Positions 1 to 8,346 of a DNA stretch of 64,000 bases are shown here, one piece after another. Position 1 is the stretch's first letter. The number at the start of each line of letters is the position of its first letter. Location: assembly GCF_000175575.2 (NCBI RefSeq), contig NZ_CP005986.1, forward strand, positions 2,685,001-2,749,000. The letters run 5' to 3'. The notes under the pieces were generated by a model. It was not told where the DNA came from. It did no database searches and saw only the letters and a program-made list of their open reading frames with translations. The position numbers and the translations under genes were made by a program. The DNA is from Acidithiobacillus caldus ATCC 51756 (lineage in GTDB: Bacteria > Pseudomonadota > Gammaproteobacteria > Acidithiobacillales > Acidithiobacillaceae).

Positions 1-79
1 ACCTGCTGCCGTCCGACTTGCATGTGTTAGGCATGCCGCCAGCGTTCAATCTGAGCCAGGATCAAACTCTCGCGTTCAA
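1..79 (-). rRNA. rrs: 16S ribosomal RNA, 5' end only
   Basis: Read on the minus strand, the first 70 bases contain the universal bacterial 16S start: AGAGTTTGATCCTGGCTCAG, then the conserved ATTGAACGCTGGCGGCATGC stretch and ACATGCAAGTCG. Only about 80 bases of the gene are in the window; the rest lies beyond the left edge. The mature 5' end is placed near 79 by comparison with the E. coli gene, whose AGAGTTTG begins about 8 bases in. A strong promoter lies about 150 bases upstream. Confidence 0.95.
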
Positions 80-167
80 TCCATCTACTACCAAATACTT
101 CAGGACAACCCAGAAATACCCCTCCAGGCCGCCCCAGGGCCTAAACCCCACACATCTCCACTCGGTT

Positions 168-178
168 GGGAAAGAACG
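168..178 (-). promoter_or_regulatory. possible boxA-like antitermination site in the rRNA leader
   Basis: The minus-strand leader between the promoter and 16S contains GTTCTTTCCCAA. This resembles the boxA core (TGCTCTTTAACA) used by NusB/NusE in rRNA leaders. The position fits, but the match is partial and no boxB/boxC was identified. The rest of 81-315 has no gene. Confidence 0.35.
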
Positions 179-231
179 ATCGGGAGGCCCTGAGGCTTCC
201 CGCGCAGCGCCGTGCTGCGTGGTGAGGGCGC

Positions 232-259
232 ATTATACGCGGGCTCGGGGGGCTGTCAA
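232..259 (-). promoter_or_regulatory. rRNA operon promoter
   Basis: On the minus strand TTGACA (254-259) is followed after 16 bases by TATAAT (232-237). Both hexamers match the sigma-70 consensus exactly. The bases after the -10 are GCGCCC, a GC-rich discriminator of the kind found at stringently controlled rRNA promoters. Transcription would start near 225 and run through a leader of about 145 bases into 16S. Confidence 0.85.
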
Positions 260-315
260 CAGTCGTCTGCACACTTCGATGGGGCTGCAGACCCGACGCA
301 GGGAGCAGCCAGTGC

Positions 316-813
316 TCAGGCCCGTCGGCGCAGGAGCGCCTCTATGGCGGGTGCTATCTTCTGCGGCGCAACGCGGGGGGCAAAGCGACGCTGCGGACAC
401 CCCTCGGCGTCGACGAGAAACTTGGTGAAGTTCCAGGTGATGCGGGGTCCGAACCAGCCGGGCAGGGCGCTCTTGAGGTATTGAAAGAGGGGGGCGGCGT
501 CGGGGCCATTCACCTCGACCTTGGCAAAGACCGGGAAGGTGACGGCATAGCGACCGTAGCAGGTGTCACCGATGGCGTCGGCACTGCCCGGCTCCTGACG
601 CGCAAACTGGTTGCAGGGGAAGGCGAGCACGCTGAAACCCCGACTACCATAGTCCTGATAGAGCTTCTGCAGCCCGGCATACTGCGGGGTAAAACCGCAC
701 AGGCTTGCGGTGTTGACGATGAGCAATACCTGGCCGGCAAAATCCCGCAGGCAGCGTTCGCGCCCATCCAAAAGCGGCAGACAGTAGTCGTACAGCGACT
801 GCGCCTCAGCCAT
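316..813 (-). CDS. glutathione peroxidase family protein (BtuE-like)
   Basis: This 165-residue protein belongs to the thiol peroxidase/GPx family, which reduces hydrogen peroxide and organic hydroperoxides with thioredoxin or glutathione. The catalytic cysteine replaces selenocysteine at C39 in NTASLCGFT. The partner glutamine is in FPCNQF (Q69) and the active-site tryptophan in ITWNFTKF. A second cysteine in GDTCYGRY may act as the resolving cysteine, as in thioredoxin-dependent members. No signal peptide is visible, so it should be cytoplasmic. The ATG at 813 overlaps the tyrS stop by 8 bases, indicating translational coupling to tyrS. Length is normal for the family. Confidence 0.9.
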   Translation of the reverse strand: MAEAQSLYDYCLPLLDGRERCLRDFAGQVLLIVNTASLCGFTPQYAGLQKLYQDYGSRGFSVLAFPCNQFARQEPGSADAIGDTCYGRYAVTFPVFAKVEVNGPDAAPLFQYLKSALPGWFGPRITWNFTKFLVDAEGCPQRRFAPRVAPQKIAPAIEALLRRRA

Positions 814-2035
814 GGTCACTCTCCTGCGCGAGCAGACAAACGCGGGCGACGTGGCGTTTGCCAAATTGCAGAAAATATTCCGGGCCGGGCTCCAGGGCGA
901 GGCTGGGATCTTCGATGCGGGTTTCGCCAAGGTGCACGGCCCCCTCACGGATCTTGCGCATGCCTTCGCTGCTGCTGCGCACCCAACCCAGGGCCTGCAG
1001 GGTCTTGGCCAGGGTCAGGGGTGGAGGGAGGCGCAGGGTCTGCAGGGCCAGATCGTCGGGACGTTCGCGCCGCTGGAATTGGGCGAGGAAAGTCTCGCGC
1101 GCTCGCACACCGGCGCTGCTACCGTGAAAGCGCGTGACCAGTTCTTGCGCCAGATCCAGCTTGCAGTCTCTGGGGTTGATCTCTCCGGCTTCGGCCTTTT
1201 GGCGCAGGGCCACTTGCTCGGGCTGCGATTTTGCCGAAAGCAAGGCATAGTAGCGCCACATCAGGGTATCGGAGATGGACATGAGTTTACCGAACATCTC
1301 TTCCGGGGTGTCCTCCAGGGCAATGGTGTTACCCAGGGATTTGGACATCTTCTGGACCCCGTCGAGACCCTCCAGGATGGGCATGGTTAGCACGACCTGT
1401 GGTCTTTGGCCGTATTCCTTTTGCAGTTCGCGCCCAACCAACAGATTGAAACGTTGGTCCGTCCCGCCCAGCTCCACATCGGCGCGCAAGGCCACGGAGT
1501 CATAGCCCTGCAGTAGCGGATAGAGAAATTCGTGGACAGCAATGGGCTGCTGGGCGTGATAGCGCTTGCTGAAGTCGTCCCGTTCCAGCATGCGGGCCAC
1601 CGTGTAGCGCGCCGCCAGTTGGATGAGCTCCTGTGGCCTGAGACGATCGAGCCAGTGCGAATTGAAGACGACCTCGGTCCGCGCCGGGTCGAGGATACGA
1701 AATATCTGCTGACGATAGGTCTCGGCATTGGCCTGGACAGCCTCGGCGGACAGGGGTGGGCGGGTGCTGCTCTTTCCCGTGGGGTCGCCGATGCGGGCAG
1801 TGAAGTCACCGATGAGAAACAGCACCTGGTGACCGAGATCCTGGAACTGGCGTGCTTTGTGCAGCAGTACGGTGTGTCCCAAGTGCAGATCCGGCGCCGT
1901 TGGGTCCATCCCCAGCTTGACCCGCAGCGCCCGGCCCTCCTGCGCCGCCCGTTGCAGGGCCTCGTTCAGGGCTCCCTCGGGTAGGATATCGCTGCTCCCA
2001 AATGCCAGCTGCGCGCCGGCCGACTCGCCATCCAT
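806..2035 (-). CDS. tyrS: tyrosine--tRNA ligase
   Basis: Class I tyrosyl-tRNA synthetase, 409 residues, charging tRNA-Tyr in the cytoplasm. The HIGH signature appears as HLGHT near residue 51 and KMSKS near residue 230. The [11 protein letters not shown] segment belongs to the tyrosine-binding catalytic core. The C-terminal 70 residues form an S4 RNA-binding domain ([10 protein letters not shown]...[14 protein letters not shown]). ATG 2035 is preferred because AGAGGTGG precedes it at good spacing; a GTG six bases upstream is also possible. It is the first gene of a two-gene unit with the peroxidase. Confidence 0.95.
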   Translation of the reverse strand: MDGESAGAQLAFGSSDILPEGALNEALQRAAQEGRALRVKLGMDPTAPDLHLGHTVLLHKARQFQDLGHQVLFLIGDFTARIGDPTGKSSTRPPLSAEAVQANAETYRQQIFRILDPARTEVVFNSHWLDRLRPQELIQLAARYTVARMLERDDFSKRYHAQQPIAVHEFLYPLLQGYDSVALRADVELGGTDQRFNLLVGRELQKEYGQRPQVVLTMPILEGLDGVQKMSKSLGNTIALEDTPEEMFGKLMSISDTLMWRYYALLSAKSQPEQVALRQKAEAGEINPRDCKLDLAQELVTRFHGSSAGVRARETFLAQFQRRERPDDLALQTLRLPPPLTLAKTLQALGWVRSSSEGMRKIREGAVHLGETRIEDPSLALEPGPEYFLQFGKRHVARVCLLAQESDHG

Positions 2036-2210
2036 TTCCACCTCTTGGCCTCACCCGCCATCGTCACTTGGATAATGCCGAGAGGATAGCATCGAGCGGT
2101 CTGGCGGAGTAAGTCATGCCCGCACTTACCGGTGCATCACCATATCGACGGATGCTGAACAGGATGGCCTTAACTGCCCAGAGTTGCGGCGACGGATCGT
2201 GGTTCGTGGT

Positions 2211-2219
2211 CCAGAATCG
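2211..2219. repeat. left target site duplication of the IS256-family element
   Basis: CCAGAATCG lies directly outside the left terminal inverted repeat. The identical 9 bases lie directly outside the right end at 3639-3647. IS256-family elements usually duplicate 8-9 bp, so the two copies define the insertion site. Confidence 0.9.
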
Positions 2220-2247
2220 GAGCTATGCTCGAATCTGGTGTACGGGA
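2220..2247 (+). repeat. left terminal inverted repeat of the IS
   Basis: Begins GAGCTATGCTC and includes TGGTGTACGG. It pairs with the right end at 3611-3638. Confidence 0.85.
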
Positions 2248-2332
2248 GGTCTACAACTAGCTTGAGGAGGGTGGCGCACTGTTGCTAGAAAAGGGTTTCT
2301 GGATCCGATTCGCAACGAATGAGGAGTGCGCC

Positions 2333-3595
2333 ATGCAAGAGAGTACTGGTTTCGACGGAGGAATGGGAGAGTTGGGCCTGAACATCGAGGGCTTATTGCG
2401 GCGGTCCGCGCGCCAGCTGATCCAACAGGCCATCGAGGGCGAGGTGCAGGTGCTGCTGGAGGAGTATGCCGCGGTACGCATGGTCGATGGTCGCCGGGCC
2501 GTCGTGCGGAATGGATATCTGCCGGAGCGGGAGATCCTGACAGCGGTCGGCCCCGTGCCTGTACAGGTCCCCAAGGTGCGAGACCGCTCCGGTTCGGGCG
2601 TGGTCTTCCGTTCTTCCCTGGTACCGCCCTACGTGCGCAAGTCGCGGACCGTGGCCGCAGCGCTCCCCTGGTTGTACCTGCACGGGGTATCGTCGGGACG
2701 GATGCACGAGGCGCTGTCTGTTCTCCTGGGCGAGGAGGCCAAGGGGCTTTCTCCGGCCGTGCTGGGACGCTTGAAAGTCGAATGGGCGCAAGAGCATGCC
2801 CAATGGCAGCGCCGGTCTCTACAGGGAAAACGCTACGCCTATTGGTGGGCCGACGGGGTCTATACCCAGCTGCGGGCGGAGGACGATCCCCGGATGTGTC
2901 TCTTGGTCATTATTGGCGTGACGGCCGAGGGCAAGAAGGAGGTCGTGGCGGTCACCGACGGTTTACGGGAGTCCAAAGCCTCCTGGCTAGAGATCCTGCG
3001 GGACTTGCGCGACCGCGGGCTGCAGGAGGCGCCACTACTGGCCATAGGAGATGGGGCGATGGGTTTCTGGGCCGCCCTGGACGAGATTTACCCACAAACC
3101 CGTCATCAGCGCTGTTGGGTGCACAAGACGGCCAACATCCTCAACGAGCTACCGAAGCGCCTTCAGGGGAAAGCCAAGGCCGCCCTGCAGGCGATCTGGA
3201 TGGCCGACACCCGTGAAGCTGCGGAGAAAGCCTGGCAAGCCTTCGTGCGGGACTACCAGGCCAAATATCCCAGAGCGGTCGCAAAGCTCGAGAAGGACCG
3301 GGACGTGCTGCTGACCTTCTTCGACTTCCCGGCAGAGCACTGGCGGCATATCCGCAGCAGCAACGCCATCGAATCGACCTTCGCCACCGTACGGCAACGC
3401 AGCAGCCGCACTAAAAACTGTGTCTCTCGAGCCACTTTCCTTGGCCTGAGCTACAAGCTCATCCAGCAGGCAGAGAGACACTGGCGCGGGATTCAGCATC
3501 CGGAAAGACTGCGCGAGCTCTTTGCCGGGGTGACATTTGTCGATGGGATGCCTGCCAACGAAACCCGGCTGGATCCTCAACAGGACGCCGCCTGA
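2333..3595 (+). CDS. IS256-family (Mutator-type) transposase
   Basis: A 420-residue DDE transposase that would catalyse copy-out/paste-in movement of the surrounding IS. The acidic triad is visible: D in WWADGVY, D in AIGDGAMGFW, and E in SSNAIESTFATVR. The family signature RCWVHKTANILNELPK follows the second aspartate. Full family length and no frame disruption. ATG 2333 is chosen because GAGGAG at 2321-2326 precedes it at normal spacing; the in-frame codons upstream have no such signal. Confidence 0.95.
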   Translation: MQESTGFDGGMGELGLNIEGLLRRSARQLIQQAIEGEVQVLLEEYAAVRMVDGRRAVVRNGYLPEREILTAVGPVPVQVPKVRDRSGSGVVFRSSLVPPYVRKSRTVAAALPWLYLHGVSSGRMHEALSVLLGEEAKGLSPAVLGRLKVEWAQEHAQWQRRSLQGKRYAYWWADGVYTQLRAEDDPRMCLLVIIGVTAEGKKEVVAVTDGLRESKASWLEILRDLRDRGLQEAPLLAIGDGAMGFWAALDEIYPQTRHQRCWVHKTANILNELPKRLQGKAKAALQAIWMADTREAAEKAWQAFVRDYQAKYPRAVAKLEKDRDVLLTFFDFPAEHWRHIRSSNAIESTFATVRQRSSRTKNCVSRATFLGLSYKLIQQAERHWRGIQHPERLRELFAGVTFVDGMPANETRLDPQQDAA

Positions 3596-3610
3596 ATCGT
3601 GTTAGCAAAT

Positions 3611-3638
3611 GCTCATACACCAATCTTGACCATAGCTC
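3611..3638 (-). repeat. right terminal inverted repeat of the IS
   Basis: On the minus strand it begins GAGCTATGGTC and includes TGGTGTATGAG, matching the left end at about 20 of 28 positions. The outer boundary is fixed by the 9-bp direct repeat that follows. Confidence 0.85.
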
Positions 3639-3647
3639 CCAGAATCG
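3639..3647. repeat. right target site duplication of the IS256-family element
   Basis: A second CCAGAATCG, identical to 2211-2219 and abutting the right inverted repeat. Confidence 0.9.
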
Positions 3648-3679
3648 GCCATTACGGCACTACCGGGGGCGTCGAGTGT

Positions 3680-3705
3680 TCCGGAATTTGTGGGGGAATT
3701 CCGGA
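3680..3705. promoter_or_regulatory. inverted repeat upstream of the sigma-54 site
   Basis: TCCGGAATT (3680-3688) and AATTCCGGA (3697-3705) are exact reverse complements separated by 8 bases. The repeat ends 12 bases upstream of the -24 element. It could be an activator or repressor site for the porin/DsrE operon. It is close for a classical enhancer-binding-protein site, so its role is open. Confidence 0.6.
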
Positions 3706-3717
3706 TTTTTGCGGAAA

Positions 3718-3733
3718 TGGCACACAACTTGCT
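3718..3733 (+). promoter_or_regulatory. sigma-54 (RpoN) promoter of the porin/DsrE operon
   Basis: TGGCACACAACTTGCT matches the sigma-54 -24/-12 consensus TGGCAC-N5-TTGCW with exact spacing. The transcript would start near 3745, about 35 bases before the porin ATG at 3780. Such promoters need an enhancer-binding protein that normally sits 80-150 bases upstream. Here that distance falls inside the IS element. Confidence 0.8.
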
Positions 3734-3779
3734 CTCGTGTCCGTGAAGGAATTCATTCACATACCGCGAGACGACGATC

Positions 3780-5108
3780 ATGCACAGAATAAAACGCAAA
3801 GGCCACATCCAGAGCATACTCCCCGTAACGCTTGCCGCCCTTGCCTGGATGCCCCTGGCGCAGGCGGCGAACTGGTTTGCGCTGCAGGGCGTATCGCCAC
3901 CCACAGCGCCGCTCTTTGGCGTATCGGGATTCATCGAGCCAAGCCTTTACGCCCAGTCGGGCACTGAAGATGGCTTGTATCATCAAATACCGAACATCAA
4001 TCTGGTCGGCCCCAACTTCAGCCAGAGTACCACGGCGCAGATCCTGCGCGCGCGGATCATGCTGCGCGGCAATATCAATCACCATATCTCCTATTTCTTC
4101 GGTGGCGAATTCGGTAATAACGGCTTTACCAATATCCGCGGTAAATACCAGCCGGGCCTGATCGACGGTCATTTTACTTTCAGCTATATCCCCGGAGCCC
4201 GTGTCGAGGTCGGTCTGATCCGCGCGCCCAGCACCGAGGGGGCGATGCAGGGCTTCATGAGCTACAACTACGTCATCAGCCCGACCGTGGTCACCCAGCT
4301 GATGAATCAGACCATGTACGATTCGGGCAAGCCCTACAAGCCGGTCCCGACGCTGGGTGGAAATTATCTCGTGCCGGGAAGCGATACCTTGGGTATCAAT
4401 GGCTTTCGTTACCCCGGGGTGATGCTGTTCGACTGGTTCCGCCATGGTCCCTGGGAGTTTACCTACGGCGCCATGGTGGGCATGTACGGCAGCGTTGCTG
4501 CCGGCAATCAATCCAACAGTCCCATGGAGGCAGCACGGCTGCAGTTGGCCTACGTCCTCGGCGGGAAAGGGCCTTTCCGCAGCGACATTCAGGGCGGCAT
4601 CTGGTATCAACACGCCCAGCCGCTACTGGACGGGCAGAGCTACAACATGGATCGCTACGGTGTCGATCTGCAATACCTCCAGGGTTATATGCAGCCTTGG
4701 GGTCGACAGCTGCGCTTTGAGTACATCCGTGGTTCGGGCTGGATCGATGCGCCGGCGGCCTTCAGTAACGCTCCAGGTCTCGCGGCGCCACTGACGAACA
4801 CCCAGCTCTACCCCGGTCAGGAAAATCGGGCCTGGGGTTATATGGCGGAAGTGGGCCTATTCTTTAGCCACCACATCGAGGCCAACCTGCGCTACGACTA
4901 TTACAACCGGCTGCCCAACAATCCCGCACAGAACCGCATCTTCAAGACCTTTGCCATCGGCTTGCAATACCACTTTACGCCGTTGACCAAAGTCATGGCG
5001 GGTTACTATTTCCGTACCCTGAATGTGCCCCATCCCAACCCTGTCTCTGCCAGCGTTGCCAATGCCGTGGACAACGTCTTTGCCATGCAGGCCATGATCG
5101 CCTTTTAA
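3780..5108 (+). CDS. outer-membrane beta-barrel porin (phosphate-selective porin O/P type)
   Basis: A 442-residue exported protein with a typical signal peptide (cleavage after MPLAQA, near residue 29). The rest is rich in aromatic and glycine residues in alternating beta-strand patterns, and the chain ends in a terminal phenylalanine, as outer-membrane barrels do. ARIMLRGNINHHISYFFGGE and the later GVDLQYLQGYMQP / LRFEYIRGSGW stretches resemble OprO/OprP-family barrels. The substrate cannot be read from sequence. The gene is followed after 11 bases by an exported DsrE-like protein with which it shares the sigma-54-type promoter. That pairing hints at sulfur-compound handling, but this is inference. 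Confidence 0.8.
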   Translation: MHRIKRKGHIQSILPVTLAALAWMPLAQAANWFALQGVSPPTAPLFGVSGFIEPSLYAQSGTEDGLYHQIPNINLVGPNFSQSTTAQILRARIMLRGNINHHISYFFGGEFGNNGFTNIRGKYQPGLIDGHFTFSYIPGARVEVGLIRAPSTEGAMQGFMSYNYVISPTVVTQLMNQTMYDSGKPYKPVPTLGGNYLVPGSDTLGINGFRYPGVMLFDWFRHGPWEFTYGAMVGMYGSVAAGNQSNSPMEAARLQLAYVLGGKGPFRSDIQGGIWYQHAQPLLDGQSYNMDRYGVDLQYLQGYMQPWGRQLRFEYIRGSGWIDAPAAFSNAPGLAAPLTNTQLYPGQENRAWGYMAEVGLFFSHHIEANLRYDYYNRLPNNPAQNRIFKTFAIGLQYHFTPLTKVMAGYYFRTLNVPHPNPVSASVANAVDNVFAMQAMIAF

Positions 5109-5119
5109 GGAGAATGTCT

Positions 5120-5620
5120 ATGTCACCAGTCCGCTTGCCCCGTCTGTTCGCCGCACTGGCTCTGCCCCTTCTGCTGCTGGGTGCCGTGCCGTCCTGGGCC
5201 AACGTGTCCATGCTCAAGGATTTCGATTACGCCAAGCCCACATTTATCCACGATCATCCCTTTGCCATCGCCCACGTGGTGCTGCAGGTGAGCCAGGATA
5301 ACCCGGCCCGCTGGAACCTTACGCTCAACAACGCGCAGAACCTGCTGAATTACTTTGGTCAGGAAAAGGTGCAGATCGTGGTGGTGGCCTTTGGTCCTGG
5401 CATAAAGATGTACCTACCCAAAAACAAAGCCATCGCCGCTCGCATCGCGGCCATCAATGCCGAGGGGGTGGAGTTTGATGTGTGCCACAACAGCATGGAG
5501 GAATTCAAGAAAAAGACCGGACACTTGCCGCCCTTGGATCCCTCGGTGGTGATCGTACCCGCCGGAATCGTCCGTATCATGCAATTGGAGTCCCACGGTT
5601 TCAACTACGTAAAGCCCTAA
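5120..5620 (+). CDS. exported DsrE/DsrF-like protein
   Basis: A 166-residue protein with an N-terminal signal peptide (hydrophobic core LFAALALPLLLLG, cleavage near VPSWA). The mature part has a DsrE-like fold pattern: HVVLQVSQDN, VQIVVVAFGPGIKMYL and a conserved-type cysteine in EFDVCHNSM. DsrE-family cysteines carry sulfur in cytoplasmic sulfur relay, and periplasmic members are poorly characterised. ATG 5120 is chosen over ATG 5114 because AAGGAG (5107-5112) sits 7 bases before 5120 and only 1 base before 5114. It is second in the operon with the porin and is followed by a terminator. Confidence 0.8.
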   Translation: MSPVRLPRLFAALALPLLLLGAVPSWANVSMLKDFDYAKPTFIHDHPFAIAHVVLQVSQDNPARWNLTLNNAQNLLNYFGQEKVQIVVVAFGPGIKMYLPKNKAIAARIAAINAEGVEFDVCHNSMEEFKKKTGHLPPLDPSVVIVPAGIVRIMQLESHGFNYVKP

Positions 5621-5639
5621 GCCGTTCTCAGCCCGCTTG

Positions 5640-5672
5640 AGGCGCTCTGGACTTGACCAGGACGCCTTTTTT
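5640..5672 (+). terminator. rho-independent terminator of the porin/DsrE operon
   Basis: AGGCGCTCTGG and CCAGGACGCCT form a stem with one internal mismatch around the loop ACTTGA. The stem is followed at once by a run of T. It lies 20 bases past the DsrE-like stop codon. Confidence 0.85.
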
Positions 5673-5744
5673 ATCGTGCCGCACGTGCCCACCGCGCAAC
5701 GGTCCCCACATGGAGATCCCTGCAGGACGCAGCAACAAAACTTT

Positions 5745-6929
5745 TCAGGGCTTGATCTCGCGCCCTATGCCGTACTTGAGGCGACGCACCGGTAGATACC
5801 AGATGAGTCCATCCACCAGCATCAGCACGCCCGCGCCCATGAGCAGATATTCCGAGAAGCCGTAGGGGCTGACTCCAAGCATCTTATGGATGGCAATACC
5901 CAAGCCGATGAAGGCGACACCGGTGCGGATGAGGGACAGGCCGGTACGGGCGCGGGCGTAGGAGGTTCGGTGGCTGCTGGCGATGGTGCGCTGCGCTGCC
6001 AGCATGTTGCGCTCACGGGCAAGGTACGTCCGCTCCTTGCTGGCGGGCACGGGTGGGATGATGGAGCAGTACGGTGGAATGGTGGCCGCCAACCGGGCCA
6101 GATGCGTGTCGTCCTGTGCCTGGCAGGGTCTTTCGGCCAGATGGTAGCGCTCGGTGAAGCGGACGTTGGCGGCGGTGATCCGGATCAGCTCTTTCTGACA
6201 GGGGAGATCCATGCGCGACCCGCGCACCTGGAGATAGTCGAAAAGACCAATGGCTGCCAGCACGATACCCACCACGAGAATGGGCAGGTAGTAGGGCGAC
6301 AGGATGTTATCGCGCAGGTGCGTGAGCACATGGGCCAAGGCCACCATAGCCAAGCCCCAGCGCAAGAGCTTCATGGAAGTTCGCGCCCGGGCATGGGCGG
6401 TACGATGGGCCGCGAGCTTGGTCCGCCATAGGGCCATGGTATTGCGCCAGTAGGCGAGCCCAGTGCGCTCGATACCGATGAGCAGCGGTGCCGCAGCATG
6501 CAGATAGTCCTGAATATACCAATGGATATCCTCGCGCAGGGCAACCCGGAACTCGTAGTTCGCTGCCGACAGGGTCGTGCGCACCTGGGCGCGCATGGTG
6601 GGGCTGTCGGGTACGGCCGCTGCCACCACCACCGTATCGCCCAGCTGGCGCACCGGAAACCAGGCCTCGGCCCTGAGCATCTTGGGGTCGAGTCCAGCAA
6701 AGAGGCTCGTCGGTACCGGCAGACGCTCGTCGTACTGGACGAAGGGACAAGCGTAATGGCGGGAAAGGACCTCGAGCAGGGCACAGCGCGAGAGCCCAAA
6801 ATCCCGGAGCAGGACACGCTCCACCGGAATCTGGCGGCGGCTGGCACTTTCCTGGGCTGCCTGCCATTGCGCGGGACTGAGGTGGCCCGAGTCCACCAGG
6901 CCAGCATAGGGAGAGGGCTCAGGATTCAC
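5745..6929 (-). CDS. MshE/GspE N-terminal-type domain fused to two DUF202 membrane modules
   Basis: I do not recognise a named gene. Residues about 8-145 resemble the N-terminal domain of GspE/MshE ATPases (helical repeats such as LLRDFGLSRCALLEVLSRHY, then an alpha/beta part QLGDTVVVAAAVPDSP), but no ATPase follows. Instead there are two DUF202/YidH-type modules near 158-245 and 300-385. Each has an Arg-rich amphipathic segment (HARARTSMKLLRWG; YARARTGLSLIRTG) and two membrane helices. GTG 6929 is chosen because GGGAG precedes it and it overlaps the upstream gene's stop by 11 bases. Isolated MshE N-domains can bind cyclic di-GMP; the arginine/leucine/glycine motif looks degenerate here, so binding is only a possibility. 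Confidence 0.7.
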   Translation of the reverse strand: MNPEPSPYAGLVDSGHLSPAQWQAAQESASRRQIPVERVLLRDFGLSRCALLEVLSRHYACPFVQYDERLPVPTSLFAGLDPKMLRAEAWFPVRQLGDTVVVAAAVPDSPTMRAQVRTTLSAANYEFRVALREDIHWYIQDYLHAAAPLLIGIERTGLAYWRNTMALWRTKLAAHRTAHARARTSMKLLRWGLAMVALAHVLTHLRDNILSPYYLPILVVGIVLAAIGLFDYLQVRGSRMDLPCQKELIRITAANVRFTERYHLAERPCQAQDDTHLARLAATIPPYCSIIPPVPASKERTYLARERNMLAAQRTIASSHRTSYARARTGLSLIRTGVAFIGLGIAIHKMLGVSPYGFSEYLLMGAGVLMLVDGLIWYLPVRRLKYGIGREIKP

Positions 6930-8346
6930 GATGGTAGTGCTCCCGTGTCCACATGCTTTTGGGCAGGCTGTAGTCGGCATCGGCAATTTCGAAATGCGGC
7001 GCCACGAAGGGCGAACGCCGCTTGGCGCGTTCCGCCGGAAGGTACCAGAACAGGCCGTCCACGATCAGGTAGAGACCGACGAGCACGAGGCCAGCATCGA
7101 AAAGGGTCCACCAGAGATCTTCCTGCCGTGCGAAATGAAAATAGATGTAAAGACCTGCGCCCACGGTCATGAGGCTGAAGCCGGTGCGGATGAAGGCCAT
7201 TCCCGTGCGCGCACGCGCCATGACCGTGCGCAGGCGCGACATGGCATTGCGCTTGTCCGCCAGGGTGGTGCGCTCCAGGGCAAGGCCGGTGGTGGCATAG
7301 ACACCGGGCTGGGCCGCGACCCCGCTGGCCTCGGCGACGGGATCCACACCCTGTCGGTACAGGCAGGAGGAAGGGAAAATGCGATCCCACAGCCCCACGT
7401 GATCGCGCTTCTTGGCGACGACGGCGAGGGCATGATTGGCGGCGTGACGGCCCGGGTGATACCAGAGGAAGCCCTCGACGAGCATGACGATACCGATGCC
7501 AATGAGACTCCAGTCGAAGACCGACCAGGGCCCCGGCGGAAACTTCCGGACGAAGGCGATACCGATACCGGCAAAGGCGATCCCCGTGCGGGCGAAGGCC
7601 AGTCCAGTGCGGGCGCGGGCCATCATCACCCGCAGATACGCCAGGATGGTACGCTCCTCAGCGAGGTCCGTGCGGTCGTTGGCCAAAAAGCGGCGACGCT
7701 CTACCGGGGAAAGCGCATCCCAGTCTTCGCGCAGGGCCGTTGCCGTGGGCACCACGGGGCTGCGCCGAAAACGCCACCTGCCGTCAGCGGTGTCCACCTC
7801 CAGTGCGCTGTATTCGGGAGGGATGTCGTACGGCGGGTAATCCCGGATCTGTCGCGACTCACGCCGGGCTGGCCAGTACCAGAGAATGCCATCGATGATG
7901 GCAAGCACACCCAGCACCAGTAGCGGCAATTCGAAAAAGAGCAGGGTACCGCCACCAAAAAACCGGAGAAAGGCGACGGCGATACTGATGAAGGTCAGGC
8001 CAGTGCGCGCCAGGGCAAGTCCCGTCCGGCTCCGGGCAAAGCGCGTCCGTTGGGCGGCATAGCGGGTGCGCAGGGCGGCCAGGTAGGTGCGCACCCTGGC
8101 CAGAGGTGTGCGCCCACCGGAAACCGGGAAGTGTGCGTTGAGGTCGGCACTGTTCTCGATGAGGCGGACGAGATCTTCACGGGTGGCCACGCGAAAGCGC
8201 AGTTCCGAAACCCCGAGGACATTCCGGATGTGCTCCACCAAGGCGGGATTCTCGGGGTCACAAACGATGACCTCGGCGCGGTCTTTATCCCAGGAGATGG
8301 GTAACCAGAGTTCGCGGCGCAGAACGTCCACGCCGAGCCTGCGCAA
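6919..8346 (-). CDS. partial MshE/GspE N-type domain fused to three DUF202 membrane modules
   Basis: Upstream partner of the preceding gene, same strand, with ends overlapping by 11 bases. After a short alpha/beta segment (DRAEVIVCDPENPALVEHI) come three DUF202-type modules near residues 75-160, 215-300 and 350-440. Each repeats the pattern FARSRTGLALARTGLTF, MARARTGLAFARTGIAF or MARARTGMAFIRTGFSL, followed by two membrane helices and a WYxP ending. The start is doubtful. The TTG at 8346 has no clear ribosome site. In-frame similarity to the partner gene continues upstream to about 8420 (QARYTWPTVEYEEGL resembles SRHYACPFVQYDERL), but there is no ATG or GTG in that stretch. A one-base indel in the T6 run at 8454-8459 would join it to a GTG at 8464. 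Confidence 0.65.
   Translation of the reverse strand: MRRLGVDVLRRELWLPISWDKDRAEVIVCDPENPALVEHIRNVLGVSELRFRVATREDLVRLIENSADLNAHFPVSGGRTPLARVRTYLAALRTRYAAQRTRFARSRTGLALARTGLTFISIAVAFLRFFGGGTLLFFELPLLVLGVLAIIDGILWYWPARRESRQIRDYPPYDIPPEYSALEVDTADGRWRFRRSPVVPTATALREDWDALSPVERRRFLANDRTDLAEERTILAYLRVMMARARTGLAFARTGIAFAGIGIAFVRKFPPGPWSVFDWSLIGIGIVMLVEGFLWYHPGRHAANHALAVVAKKRDHVGLWDRIFPSSCLYRQGVDPVAEASGVAAQPGVYATTGLALERTTLADKRNAMSRLRTVMARARTGMAFIRTGFSLMTVGAGLYIYFHFARQEDLWWTLFDAGLVLVGLYLIVDGLFWYLPAERAKRRSPFVAPHFEIADADYSLPKSMWTREHYHRES

Larger units (their letters stand above)
2220..3638 (+). mobile_element. complete IS256-family insertion sequence, 1419 bp
   Basis: A single transposase gene is bounded by imperfect terminal inverted repeats. 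The left end (2220-2247) begins GAGCTATGCTC. The right end (3611-3638), read on the minus strand, begins GAGCTATGGTC. About 20 of 28 positions match, including the outer 8 and an internal TGGTGTA block. Exact 9-bp direct repeats flank the ends. The intact repeats, duplication and reading frame indicate a potentially mobile and fairly recent insertion. It sits between tyrS and the sigma-54-type promoter of the porin gene. Confidence 0.93.

Noticed and set aside
3599-3967. Open frames between the IS and the porin gene
   Set aside because: They run across the IS end, the sigma-54-type promoter and into the porin gene out of frame. They have no start signal.
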